Assembly: GCF_009183415.1 (NCBI RefSeq)
Contig: NZ_WEHU01000008.1
Location: 62,001 to 126,000, forward strand
Source of the DNA: Bacillus sp. B1-b2
Lineage (GTDB): Bacteria > Bacillota > Bacilli > Bacillales > Cytobacillaceae
Length of the DNA: 64,000 nt
Direction of reading: 5' to 3'
Position 1 is the stretch's first letter. Every line of letters begins with the position of its first letter. A model generated the notes under the pieces. The model was given only the letters and a program-made list of their open reading frames with translations. It was not told where the DNA came from and made no database searches. A program made the translations under genes and the position numbers. Of this stretch, positions 47,328-56,028 are shown in pieces.

Positions 47328-47387
47328 TTTTTCACACTCCTAAATCCATATATCATTCATTACTTTTACCCTTATTGAATAGTAACA

Positions 47388-47413
47388 CAAAAAAGCCGAT
47401 ATTTCGGCTTTTT
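47388..47413 (-). terminator. Terminator downstream of yqgT
   Basis: AAAAAGCCGA and TCGGCTTTTT form a perfect short stem with T-runs in both directions. It ends the yqgT transcript before yqgU. Confidence 0.88.
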
Positions 47414-47470
47414 GTATTAACTTTTATAAAATTATTAAATATTACCTATTGAATTCATACAGTAGCTTCC

Positions 47471-48658
47471 TTACATGTACATAGTTGCTAAAAAGATGCC
47501 TGTGACATCCTTATATATTTCATCAAACTGAGATAAAGGAAGCGGATTTATCCCTTTCCCCAATTCAATAGTAAAGCCAGGTTTTCTAAATTCTTGAATA
47601 AACCAATCTTTATAACCTGCATGACTGTCTACATATTGAATAGCCTCATATCCACTTACTCGATTAAATTCATTCGCTAATTGTAAGGATTCAGGAGGCT
47701 CTAATCCTTCATATCCCCAATAAAATTCCTTTCCTTGAGTATGAAGAGCTAGCATTCTATCAAATTTTTCACGTGTTGCCAAATCAGCCATGACTATCGC
47801 TTCAGGTTCAGAAAGTGGGGTATCACCTGGATAATCTCTAGGAGCAGGAGATTTTGGTTCTTTTCTTTCTTTTTCTATTTCCCAGTTGGCAGGATACTGA
47901 TTATTCAAGTCAATTCCTCGGATATTTGCCTTCCAGCCAGTGAAGTCCGTGCTACCATTATTAATCTCTAATACCTCTGTTTTATTTGCTTCAAGAGGTC
48001 CATTTAAGACAAGATTAACTCCATCTGGATTTACCATTGGTACAATAGTCAAGCTTACTGATTGATAAAGCGGCATAGTCTGTACATTTCTTATAGCAGC
48101 ATTATTTGTTAAAGAAAGTAGAAACTCATTAATAAAAGTCATTAATATTGGAGTAGTAATCCATTCATTCGCATGAAAAGAGGCATTCATCTGTATTTTC
48201 TTGGTTCCCTTACCTATTTTCAAAGCATAAATATTATTACCTAATACACTTTTTCCTATTGTGCTTAAATTTACAAAAGGAAAAATGTTGGTAAGGGATT
48301 TAAGATCCATTTCTAAGTCACCATAATCGTATTCTTTTTTCCCTTTTACTGATTGGAGAACAACTCTTTTGGGAACAGTCACTTGTTGACCTACTTCTAG
48401 ATTATTTAAATTCAATGTCTGATTTAGTAATAATAAACTATCAACTGATATATTTCTAATTCCTGCTATTTTCCATAAAGTATCTCCTGGCTTAATTGTA
48501 TACTCCTGTGTTACAAACCCAGGTACTTTAATAATTTCTGAGCTTGTTAGGCTATTAGGATTTACAGTTGGGTTACTATCTATTATAAGATTTAATGGCA
48601 CTTTAAATAGTTGGCTATAATACCATAAAGTATCTCCTGGTCTTATGTTAACGTCCAT
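47471..48658 (-). CDS. yqgT: LysM-containing M14 gamma-D-glutamyl-diaminopimelate peptidase (YqgT)
   Basis: A 395-residue protein. Two LysM domains (NIRPGDTLWYYSQLF at the start; TIKPGDTLWKIAGIRN near 55) bind peptidoglycan. An M14 zinc carboxypeptidase domain follows, with ligands in MNASFHANEWITTP, NPDGVNLV and LALHTQGKEF, and the catalytic Glu in GFTIELGKGINP. There is no N-terminal signal peptide. The chosen start is ATG 48658, 8 bases after AGGGGAG. It resembles gamma-D-glutamyl-L-diamino acid endopeptidase I, which acts on spore or cell-wall peptides. Confidence 0.9.
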   Translation of the reverse strand: MDVNIRPGDTLWYYSQLFKVPLNLIIDSNPTVNPNSLTSSEIIKVPGFVTQEYTIKPGDTLWKIAGIRNISVDSLLLLNQTLNLNNLEVGQQVTVPKRVVLQSVKGKKEYDYGDLEMDLKSLTNIFPFVNLSTIGKSVLGNNIYALKIGKGTKKIQMNASFHANEWITTPILMTFINEFLLSLTNNAAIRNVQTMPLYQSVSLTIVPMVNPDGVNLVLNGPLEANKTEVLEINNGSTDFTGWKANIRGIDLNNQYPANWEIEKERKEPKSPAPRDYPGDTPLSEPEAIVMADLATREKFDRMLALHTQGKEFYWGYEGLEPPESLQLANEFNRVSGYEAIQYVDSHAGYKDWFIQEFRKPGFTIELGKGINPLPLSQFDEIYKDVTGIFLATMYM

Positions 48659-48848
48659 TTCGCACACTCCCCTCCTATTTATAGGCTATGATGTTTTTTC
48701 TAGAAAAATTCTTCTGTTTCTCTGTTTTGTAGTAGGTATTTCAAGAGTATGTACTAAATAGTCTGCTAAATTTACAGTTGTAACATTATAGGCTGAGATT
48801 TCTGTGTGATCTACAAGAATTCCTTGAAAAAAGTGGCAATGTAAACAA

Positions 48849-48886
48849 GATTAGCTTCTTACCACTAGTAAGGTAAGAAGCTAATC
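48849..48886 (-). terminator. Terminator of the yqgS gene
   Basis: GATTAGCTTCTTACC (48849-48863) pairs with GGTAAGAAGCTAATC (48872-48886), 13 bp after the stop. The T-run on the minus strand is interrupted. Confidence 0.75.
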
Positions 48887-48898
48887 ACTACTTATTTC

Positions 48899-50782
48899 TC
48901 ATTCTTCTTGTATTTTTAATGTTCCACTCTTTTTATCATAAAACCTTAATAAATCTCCATTAATAATACTGTCTGAATACTGTAACTCAAGGCTTGACTG
49001 CTCTACTAATGGCGTACAAGCACTCTGCTCTATTTGCTCTCCAGTTGCTCTGTCATAGCAAACATCTGTTGTATACACATATTCTTCTGTAATAAAGCTT
49101 CCATCTCTTAAAACGACAAAGGGATTATTTTCAGTAGAAAACAAATCAGAACCGAATTGTATATCATCTTTTGTTTCCACTCCTAATAAATGAAGAAGGG
49201 TAGGTTTGATATCCATTTGTCCAGAAACAGTAGAAATGGTTTCCCCTTTCATTCCTGGAATATGAATAACAAAAGGTACTCTTTGTAATTGTGTACTTAC
49301 AAATGGCGTTACTTCTTCCCCTAACAATTCAGCCATTGCTTTATTATGATTATCTGATATTCCATAATGATCTCCATATAAGACAATTACGCTATTTTCA
49401 TAGAGGCCCTCTTCTTTCAATCTTTCTATAAAGATTTTTAATGCTTCATCTTGATATCGGACTGTCGGAATATAGTTATTAAGTGTCTTACTCCCAGTAG
49501 TTAATGGTTCTATATATTTGTCTTCCTCTTCTAGTTCAAAAGGAAAGTGGTTTGTTAGTGTGATAAACTTCGTATAAAATGGCTGTGGCATCTCTTTTAA
49601 GTGATCAATAGACTGTTCAAAAAATGGAATATCCTTTAATCCCCACCCTACTGAATTCTCTTCATTTACTTCATAATCATTTATCTCATAAAACCTTTGA
49701 TATCCTAAACTTTTGTACATTATGTCTCTATTCCAAAAGCTCTTATTATTAGCATGCAAGGAAGCTGTATAATAACCATTTTCGTTTAATATCTCTGGTG
49801 TTGCCTGGTATTCGTTTCCTGAATGAGTAAAGAAAACGGCTCCTCTTCCTAAAGGATATAGTGAGTTTTCTACGATAAATTCAGAATCAGAGGTTTTACC
49901 TTGTCCAGTCTGATGATAAAAATTTTCAAAATACAAGCTATCTTTAATAAATTCATTTAAATAGGGTGTAATAGCCTCTCCGTTTACTTCTCGATTCACA
50001 ACAAAACTTTGTGTAGACTCCAGGCTTATCATAATGATATTTTTTCCTTTTGCTATTCCAAACATAGATTCACTAGGCTCCGTATAATTAGCTTGATTAT
50101 AGTTTAATAGATCTGTTAATTCGCTTCCATCCGCAAGTGCTCTTTGAGCTGTAGCCTTCGTTTGTAAAAAGATATCATACAACTGATAATTGAAGGCACC
50201 TATGTTTTTGACTAAAATCTCTCTATCAAACGTTCTCGTTAACAATTGTGTTCTTTGCGTTTCTGCTAAACTCAAATTAAAGAAGGCCAAACTAATCGTG
50301 AGCAAATAGAAAAAACTTTTTTGCCATTTTGTATATGTTGCTATTTTAATAAATTTCGGTTGTTTCTTTATTAATACGCCTATTACGATTATATCAATAA
50401 AATACAGAATATCTGTGAAATGAATTAGCTCCTTTACACTGCTCCCTAAATCACTCATATTGCTAGTTTGAAATAAAAGTGGCAGTGTCAAAAAGTCAGT
50501 ATATACTCGGTAGAATACTACATTAGCATAAAGAATGATGGATAATACGACACTAGCAATAAAGATATATCTTATATGCTTTTTTCCTGATAAAAACATC
50601 GCTATTCCAAATACAAAAAGCAGCGAACTTAATGGATTAATAATTAATATGAATTGTTGAATCCAGTTTTCAATTTTAATGTCAAAGCTAACTACATACG
50701 CTATATTTGTTTTCACCCAAAGAAAAAGAGTAGCTATAGCAATTAGTGAAACCTTAGTAAAGTCTATTTTTTTTGTAAACAA
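48899..50782 (-). CDS. yqgS: Lipoteichoic acid synthase family protein (YqgS)
   Basis: A 627-residue membrane sulfatase-fold enzyme of the LtaS family. Five N-terminal helices (to about residue 180) precede the extracellular catalytic domain. It has the metal/nucleophile motif [14 protein letters not shown], the second [11 protein letters not shown], and YGDHYGIS. It polymerises glycerolphosphate onto lipid anchors outside the membrane. The start is TTG 50782 after GGGGGATC. YqgS is one of the paralogous LTA synthases; some are sporulation-linked. Confidence 0.93.
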   Translation of the reverse strand: MFTKKIDFTKVSLIAIATLFLWVKTNIAYVVSFDIKIENWIQQFILIINPLSSLLFVFGIAMFLSGKKHIRYIFIASVVLSIILYANVVFYRVYTDFLTLPLLFQTSNMSDLGSSVKELIHFTDILYFIDIIVIGVLIKKQPKFIKIATYTKWQKSFFYLLTISLAFFNLSLAETQRTQLLTRTFDREILVKNIGAFNYQLYDIFLQTKATAQRALADGSELTDLLNYNQANYTEPSESMFGIAKGKNIIMISLESTQSFVVNREVNGEAITPYLNEFIKDSLYFENFYHQTGQGKTSDSEFIVENSLYPLGRGAVFFTHSGNEYQATPEILNENGYYTASLHANNKSFWNRDIMYKSLGYQRFYEINDYEVNEENSVGWGLKDIPFFEQSIDHLKEMPQPFYTKFITLTNHFPFELEEEDKYIEPLTTGSKTLNNYIPTVRYQDEALKIFIERLKEEGLYENSVIVLYGDHYGISDNHNKAMAELLGEEVTPFVSTQLQRVPFVIHIPGMKGETISTVSGQMDIKPTLLHLLGVETKDDIQFGSDLFSTENNPFVVLRDGSFITEEYVYTTDVCYDRATGEQIEQSACTPLVEQSSLELQYSDSIINGDLLRFYDKKSGTLKIQEE

Positions 50783-50962
50783 AAGTGATCCCCCTAGCCT
50801 ATTATCCTAATGTCTTAATTATATTTACGCAATTCATATATTCGTATCTAATTTTTATTTTATTTTAATCTATTTTTCATAATTATGTATTAAAATATAA
50901 TATTTCCCTCTATTACAGACGATTTACCAAGGTGAAAAGTTTCAAAAATAATCCAAAAAAAT

Positions 50963-51003
50963 TCAAAAAAAAAAGTTCTTCTCCCTTTTTTAGAAAAAGA
51001 ACT
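50963..51003 (-). terminator. Terminator of the yqgQ-glcK operon
   Basis: On the minus strand AGTTCTT pairs with AAGAACT and is followed by ten T residues. It lies 33 bp after the glcK stop. Confidence 0.8.
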
Positions 51004-51035
51004 CATTATAAAAATATAAAAAAGCTTAATTGTAA

Positions 51036-51998
51036 TTATTTTTTCGCTAACCAAGCAGCACCAATTACTCCAGCTGTATTACCTAATGTAGCAACATCGA
51101 TAATTGTAGATTCTGCCACATTTTTAAAAGAATATTTTAGAAAGTTTTCTTTAACTGAATTTAATAAGATATCTCCAGCTTTAGAAACGCCCCCTCCAAG
51201 TACAATTTTTTCCGGATTTAGGGTATTTGCGATATTGGCAAGCACAAGTCCTAAGTGAAGGGATACAAAGTCAACAACTGACTTAGCTAGCTTATCTTCT
51301 TTTTTTGCAGCATCAAAGACATCTTTAGCTGTTATGTTTCCTTCTTGATCCAACATACTATGTAACAAACTTAATTCATGTTCTTCCGCTAACCTTTCTT
51401 TAGCTATCCTAACAATCCCTGTTGCAGATGCGATGGTTTCTAAACAACCAGTTTTTCCACAGTTACAAGGAGCACCATTTTCTACAATACTTGTAATATG
51501 ACCAATTTCACCTGCTGCACCTTTAACACCTTGAACAATATTCCCCTCTACAATAACACCGCCACCTACACCTGTTCCTAGAGTAACACAGACAAGATCT
51601 TTACTTCCCTCACCTGCGCCTTTCCACATCTCACCTAAAGCCGCACAATTAGCATCATTATCAATGATAACTGGTAAGCCTAAGTCCTGCTCTAATCTCT
51701 CTTTTAACGGAAAATTATCTGGCCACCCTAAATTAACTGTATTAAAAATGATGCCAGTTTCATAATCAAACGGGCCAGGTGCTCCCATTCCAGCACCAAG
51801 AACATCTTCTTTTGCATGATTCAATTGAACTAACTTCTCATGAATTGATGTTGCTATATCACTAGTAATATTTTTTCCTTCTTCTGAATTATCTGTTGGT
51901 ATTTCCCAATGATCAATAATAGTACCTTCAAGAGAAAGAAATGCTATCTTAACTGTAGTACCACCTAAATCAATTCCTATAACCCATTTTTCACTCAT
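51036..51998 (-). CDS. glcK: Glucokinase (ROK family)
   Basis: A 320-residue ROK glucokinase. The phosphate loop is GIDLGGTTVKIAF, the sugar site VIIDNDANCAALGEMW, the nucleotide loop TLGTGVGGGV, and the zinc site GEIGHI followed by CNCGKTGCLE. It makes glucose 6-phosphate in the cytoplasm. It follows yqgQ by 2 bp. Unlike the ROK kinase at 2.8-3.7 kb, the zinc motif is complete. Confidence 0.97.
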   Translation of the reverse strand: MSEKWVIGIDLGGTTVKIAFLSLEGTIIDHWEIPTDNSEEGKNITSDIATSIHEKLVQLNHAKEDVLGAGMGAPGPFDYETGIIFNTVNLGWPDNFPLKERLEQDLGLPVIIDNDANCAALGEMWKGAGEGSKDLVCVTLGTGVGGGVIVEGNIVQGVKGAAGEIGHITSIVENGAPCNCGKTGCLETIASATGIVRIAKERLAEEHELSLLHSMLDQEGNITAKDVFDAAKKEDKLAKSVVDFVSLHLGLVLANIANTLNPEKIVLGGGVSKAGDILLNSVKENFLKYSFKNVAESTIIDVATLGNTAGVIGAAWLAKK

Positions 51999-52000
51999 CC

Positions 52001-52213
52001 TTATTCCCCTCCAGAATTCTCATCTTGCATATGTTGTATCTCTTGGTTAAGTAGAAAGATTGCTGTTTCAAAATCTTGCTTATTCATTAACTGTGCTTTA
52101 TCGAGTTCTACTATTTCTGTTTTCATCAATTGTAAATCTCCTAGACGATCACCTATGTAGATAATAGTTCCATATTTCTTTAAAAATTGCTGAATATCAT
52201 AAATTGTTTTCAT
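52001..52213 (-). CDS. yqgQ: YqgQ-like small protein
   Basis: A 70-residue helical protein. The motif IYDIQQFLKKYGTIIYIGDR followed by LGDLQLMKTEIVEL is characteristic of YqgQ. It forms a three-helix bundle; the function is unclear. It precedes glcK in the same order as in B. subtilis. Confidence 0.88.
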   Translation of the reverse strand: MKTIYDIQQFLKKYGTIIYIGDRLGDLQLMKTEIVELDKAQLMNKQDFETAIFLLNQEIQHMQDENSGGE

Positions 52214-52462
52214 ATCAGTACCTCAACTATCTTTTTCTACCTTTATCTATACCTTGTAGATTAATCGCTTTCAATTCAAGTATATAGGATATTAACATTT
52301 ACCTCAATATGATACTGACAAGATACCGATAACAATTTTATCAACTGACCACATACTTTTTTAAGGTTCTACATATAAATGGAAAGACTATACTAAAGAC
52401 AAGCTTGCACATCTTCAATCATCAGGAATCAGAAATTTAATCTATATGAAGTGGTGAACAAT

Positions 52463-53335
52463 ATGCGAAAAGATTTTCTTAGATTAAGTTTAGCTTTAAT
52501 CATTCTAATTTTCATTTTTTATATTTTCCAGCAAAAAGAAATTGCGAAGGAAAGCATTACTTATTTTCCAATTGATCCATCTGTTACATTTCCGAAAGCA
52601 AGCACTTCCCTTGAATATAATAAAAAAAGATTTGATGAATATAGCATATTTTGGAAAACACAATCTTCTATTAATAAACAAGCTTATTTGAGGCAAGATA
52701 TGAGTTTTTTATTTGCAAATGGTAAATTAATTAGTACTATGGGTGAATGGAAGCAGAATAAAATGGAGCTAGCTGAAGAAAAATCAATTATTGAAAGTAA
52801 AAGTAGCTTGTTTCAAGCTGTATCCTTCCACTTTGCAGAGGTGCATGATAGCAACGGCAGTATCTTTAGCTCACAGAGAATTTCTGGAGATACCTTATTC
52901 GTTGTTAATTCAACCTATGATGATAAGCCTTTCGTTTTTCATACACCTAAATCAAATGTAGAGGAAGAGTGGAAACAAGAATTAATAAGCGAAACAGATG
53001 ATTATATTGAGTTTGCCTATAAAAGTGTTTTGAATAAGTTTGGAATTTCACTAGAGGATTATCATACAAGGATTTTATTATCGGACTTAACTCAGTTTAA
53101 TGACTCTCGTATTAATCTATTCTCACAAGAACAAACTGCCGAGATAATTGGGCAGTTAACAGAAGGATTATATAAAAATTATTTCCTGGGAATTACAAAA
53201 ATAGATGGCTCTACTATTAGTCCGATTGGAAGTTCTATGCCTGTTATTCTGATTGCTAATAATCATCTTCTGGTATTATTTATAACGGAAAGTAAGGAGC
53301 CTGTAGTACTTAGACAACAAATTTCTAATTTATAA
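52463..53335 (+). CDS. N-terminally anchored extracytoplasmic protein of unknown function
   Basis: A protein of about 290 residues on the plus strand among minus-strand genes. A single N-terminal helix (LRLSLALIILIFIFYIF) is followed by an exported domain rich in Ser, Lys and Glu, with no cysteine that could be lipidated. The start is ATG 52463, which fits GAAGTGGTG upstream better than the GTG at 52451. No motif for an enzyme is visible. The position corresponds to where B. subtilis has the yqgP rhomboid protease, but this protein is not a rhomboid. Family unknown. Confidence 0.7.
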   Translation: MRKDFLRLSLALIILIFIFYIFQQKEIAKESITYFPIDPSVTFPKASTSLEYNKKRFDEYSIFWKTQSSINKQAYLRQDMSFLFANGKLISTMGEWKQNKMELAEEKSIIESKSSLFQAVSFHFAEVHDSNGSIFSSQRISGDTLFVVNSTYDDKPFVFHTPKSNVEEEWKQELISETDDYIEFAYKSVLNKFGISLEDYHTRILLSDLTQFNDSRINLFSQEQTAEIIGQLTEGLYKNYFLGITKIDGSTISPIGSSMPVILIANNHLLVLFITESKEPVVLRQQISNL

Positions 53336-53468
53336 TAACTATTTATTTTTATCTTACAGAGCAGAATCAAGACATAGATTTCATGTAAGATAAATCTTGT
53401 TTTCTTAAATGGAGCTTCATCATAAAGGAAGCCTCTATGCCTTGTTTCTATTTTTTGTAACTTATTAA

Positions 53469-53669
53469 CTACTGATAAATAGTATCTTTTGACTTCCCAA
53501 AAACATTGTTCATCATTGTCTTTCTAATAGCTGGTATGCTCATGATTATGCGAATGGCATACTTTCTAATATAGGGGCTTCTTAGAATAGAATTTAAAAA
53601 TTTATACCTTTTTTGAATTAAATAATACCCACCTAAACCTATTAGAATGATGGAGAACCACTTTTGCAT
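53469..53669 (-). CDS. Small membrane protein (YqgO-like position)
   Basis: A 66-residue protein with one N-terminal helix (WFSIILIGLGGYYLIQ) and a basic, partly hydrophobic second half (IIMSIPAIRKTMMNNVFG). AGGAGGGAT lies before the ATG. The place corresponds to yqgO of B. subtilis, but at this length similarity cannot be proved by eye. Function unknown. Confidence 0.6.
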   Translation of the reverse strand: MQKWFSIILIGLGGYYLIQKRYKFLNSILRSPYIRKYAIRIIMSIPAIRKTMMNNVFGKSKDTIYQ

Positions 53670-53726
53670 TTTACATCCCTCCTATTCTATAGTTTGGTGC
53701 ATTCACCTAATTTTATCCCGAACTTT

Positions 53727-54506
53727 TTAATGAAAAAGGATAAATCCTAATAATCCTGCTAAAAGACCTGATAATAAATTAACTACATCATTATTAAATA
53801 ATGTATATCCCTTTATTCGAACTGTTTTATCATGACAAATTTTAGGTATCTCATACACTTTCTTACATTGTTTACACATATACTCAACTTGTATATATGC
53901 ACCTAGAATAGTGTCTATGCAACTTCCCATAAAACCTAATAGAGCTATCATACTGAATTCTACAAACGAAATAGGAAATATTATGTATGTCAAAGCAGCG
54001 ATAAATAGTGATCCTATTATAGATGCAAATGTACCAAGTAAACTGATTGCTCCTGAAGTACCTGTTGTGGTTACTTTAAAGGTTTTTAATGAAAAAGGTT
54101 TTCTCTTACTTAAGCTTCCTATTTCCGACGCCCAAGTGTCAGAATTAGCAGCTGCTAAAAATGTGGAAAAAATTAATATCCAAATAGTTTCTGATGTGAA
54201 GAAAAATAAAATAGCAGAGATAGATGCTAATCCACCATTTGCGATAACCTGTAAATAATCCCTTGAATTACCTTTACTTGTTTTCTCTTCCATTATTCTT
54301 TTAGAATGCTTTTTATATTTAGACAACAAGCTAGATGAGATAAAAAAAGCAAACAGCAAAAATAATCCACTTCCACCAAAACCGATAGTTATTGCTATTC
54401 CAACAAATATAGCTGCTATACCTCCGCTTTTAGAGAGGTAATGGTGTTTATAGGCGTAATACGACCCCCATACAATTGCTATAATATATACTATATTAGA
54501 TAACAC
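53727..54506 (-). CDS. DUF92 membrane protein
   Basis: A DUF92 protein of about 259 residues with six or seven membrane helices. The motif ANSDTWASEIGSLSKRKPFSLKTFK with the TTGTSGAISLLGT continuation is the family hallmark. The loop CKQCKKVYEIPKICH has cysteines. The start is GTG 54506, with GAGGGAG 6 bases upstream; the ATG at 54560 would overlap yqgN more. Relatives include an Arabidopsis phytyl-phosphate kinase-like branch; the bacterial role is unknown. Confidence 0.87.
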   Translation of the reverse strand: MLSNIVYIIAIVWGSYYAYKHHYLSKSGGIAAIFVGIAITIGFGGSGLFLLFAFFISSSLLSKYKKHSKRIMEEKTSKGNSRDYLQVIANGGLASISAILFFFTSETIWILIFSTFLAAANSDTWASEIGSLSKRKPFSLKTFKVTTTGTSGAISLLGTFASIIGSLFIAALTYIIFPISFVEFSMIALLGFMGSCIDTILGAYIQVEYMCKQCKKVYEIPKICHDKTVRIKGYTLFNNDVVNLLSGLLAGLLGFILFH

Positions 54507-55071
54507 GGAAAACTCCCTCATTTGTAATAATCTTTTGTATTTTTCTATCATGCTCTTCAACAGGTATTTTGTCTAATAGTTGCATGGTAAAACATAAAGA
54601 AATGGTTTTCCCTTGGAAATTGGTTAAATATCTATCGTAGTATCCGCCACCAAACCCTACTCTATATCCAGCCTTAGAGAAAATCAATCCAGGAACAATG
54701 AGCAAATCTATTTCCGAACTCTCCGTACTTGTTGTTTGTTCTACAATTGGTTCATATAGATTACTATAGACGCATTCTAGTTGATTAAAGCTATTTATGC
54801 TGCGAAAGTCCATTTCTTTGGAATGTGGTAAGCATTTTGGAACACTCACTTTTTTGCCTTGCTCCCAGCAAGCACGTATTAATTGGTATGTATCCACTTC
54901 TGGAATATGAGAGAGTGTTAAGCCTATGTGAGCTGCTGATTGAAAATCTTTATCTTTATATAAATATTGTGCAATCTGGTAGGATAAATGTTCATATGAT
55001 GGTCTTTCTAATTTACTCAATTGCTGTTTCATCATTTGTCGAAGTTCTTTCTTCTGTTGAACGAGAGTCAA
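54496..55071 (-). CDS. yqgN: 5-formyltetrahydrofolate cyclo-ligase
   Basis: A 191-residue MTHFS. The ATP/folate motif GLIFSKAGYRVGFGGGYYDRYL is conserved and the N-terminal KKELRQMMKQQL fits. It converts 5-formyl-THF into 5,10-methenyl-THF. The start is TTG 55071. It overlaps DUF92 by 11 bp. It belongs to one-carbon metabolism like the gcv operon, but with separate regulation. Confidence 0.94.
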   Translation of the reverse strand: MTLVQQKKELRQMMKQQLSKLERPSYEHLSYQIAQYLYKDKDFQSAAHIGLTLSHIPEVDTYQLIRACWEQGKKVSVPKCLPHSKEMDFRSINSFNQLECVYSNLYEPIVEQTTSTESSEIDLLIVPGLIFSKAGYRVGFGGGYYDRYLTNFQGKTISLCFTMQLLDKIPVEEHDRKIQKIITNEGVFRVI

Positions 55072-55131
55072 GGATATACACCAGCCTTTTTTCTTAATAA
55101 TAATTTATACATGTCAGATGAGTAAATAAAT

Positions 55132-55164
55132 AACAAAAAACAGAAGGGAGATCCCTTCTGTTTT
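55132..55164. terminator. Terminator after rpmG
   Basis: AAAACAGAAGGGA pairs with TCCCTTCTGTTTT, overlapping the rpmG stop region. T-rich sequence lies on both sides; it can stop transcripts in both directions. Confidence 0.8.
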
Positions 55165-55312
55165 ATTTTGTTTCACGGTGAGTTGTAGTACGTTTCTCTC
55201 TTGAGCAATATTTTTTTAGCTCAAGACGATCTGGGTTATTTCGTTTATTTTTTTTAGAAATGTAGTTACGATCACCACATTCTGTGCAAGCTAACGTAAT
55301 GTTTACACGCAT
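55163..55312 (-). CDS. rpmG: Ribosomal protein bL33
   Basis: A 49-residue L33 from ATG 55312 to TAA 55163-55165. It reads [20 protein letters not shown], then [20 protein letters not shown]. It keeps the first CxxC pair; at the second position there is a single Cys (KKYCSREK) where zinc-binding L33 has CxxC. It is therefore not a full four-cysteine zinc form. GGAGGGAAATAA precedes the start. It matches rpmGA at this place in B. subtilis. Confidence 0.95.
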   Translation of the reverse strand: MRVNITLACTECGDRNYISKKNKRNNPDRLELKKYCSREKRTTTHRETK

Positions 55313-55379
55313 GTTTATTTCCCTCCAAACTATAGGTATCTAGTTCGTGCATACGACTTTTATATGATAACACTTTTTG

Positions 55380-56006
55380 TTAGGAAATGCTAGTACTTGT
55401 TTTTAATAGAACGGTATTAAAATCTAATAATTCTTTTTTACTTTGTCCATGAATGGACCAAGCTTGGCATTGGTCTGTTGATTGTGGCTCAATTTCCATA
55501 TTTAAAGAGAAAATACTAACACAAGATCCTTTTGCCATAGGTTGATATTTTAGTTGACCTTTACTAAAATTATTCCAGATATGATCCGTATGAACATTCC
55601 ATATAGGCTGAACTGTCCTTTGCTCCATACTGTTCCCTTTATTTACCCCATTTACTAAAAATAATTCATCATCGACAGAATGATAGATGACATTCTCTGT
55701 TGGAGCCACAAAAGCAACATGCTCTTTAAAAGGGTTGGTAAAATGATTTAATAATAATATCTTCATTTCCTTCCATTCTGAGGAGTGGTTTCGAACAAAA
55801 ATCTCATTATATTGAATTTTAGAGTGTTTATGAATATTTTTTACATGTACAGAAATCGCATGTTCTGGTATCAATTTTTCATAGCCATTTTGAATCCAAT
55901 AAATTTTTCCATCCAGCCATATTCCAGGAGTAGTCGCTAATTTATTTAATGGCGTATCTTTCATAGAAGAGTGAAACTCATTGCGTATTTCTGCCTCAAT
56001 TTTCAT
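55380..56006 (-). CDS. Unknown beta-rich protein of the GT4 cluster
   Basis: A protein of about 208 residues from ATG 56006 (GTAGGTGGGG upstream). There is no signal or membrane segment. Aromatic and beta-type segments (GIWLDGKIYWIQNGYEKLIP, YNEIFVRNHSSEWKEMKILL) suggest a sugar- or protein-binding fold. It lies 13 bp after the GH57-like/GT4 fusion and is its probable partner. No family recognised. Confidence 0.65.
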   Translation of the reverse strand: MKIEAEIRNEFHSSMKDTPLNKLATTPGIWLDGKIYWIQNGYEKLIPEHAISVHVKNIHKHSKIQYNEIFVRNHSSEWKEMKILLLNHFTNPFKEHVAFVAPTENVIYHSVDDELFLVNGVNKGNSMEQRTVQPIWNVHTDHIWNNFSKGQLKYQPMAKGSCVSIFSLNMEIEPQSTDQCQAWSIHGQSKKELLDFNTVLLKTSTSIS

Positions 56007-56028
56007 TTTCCCCACCTACTTCTTCTTA

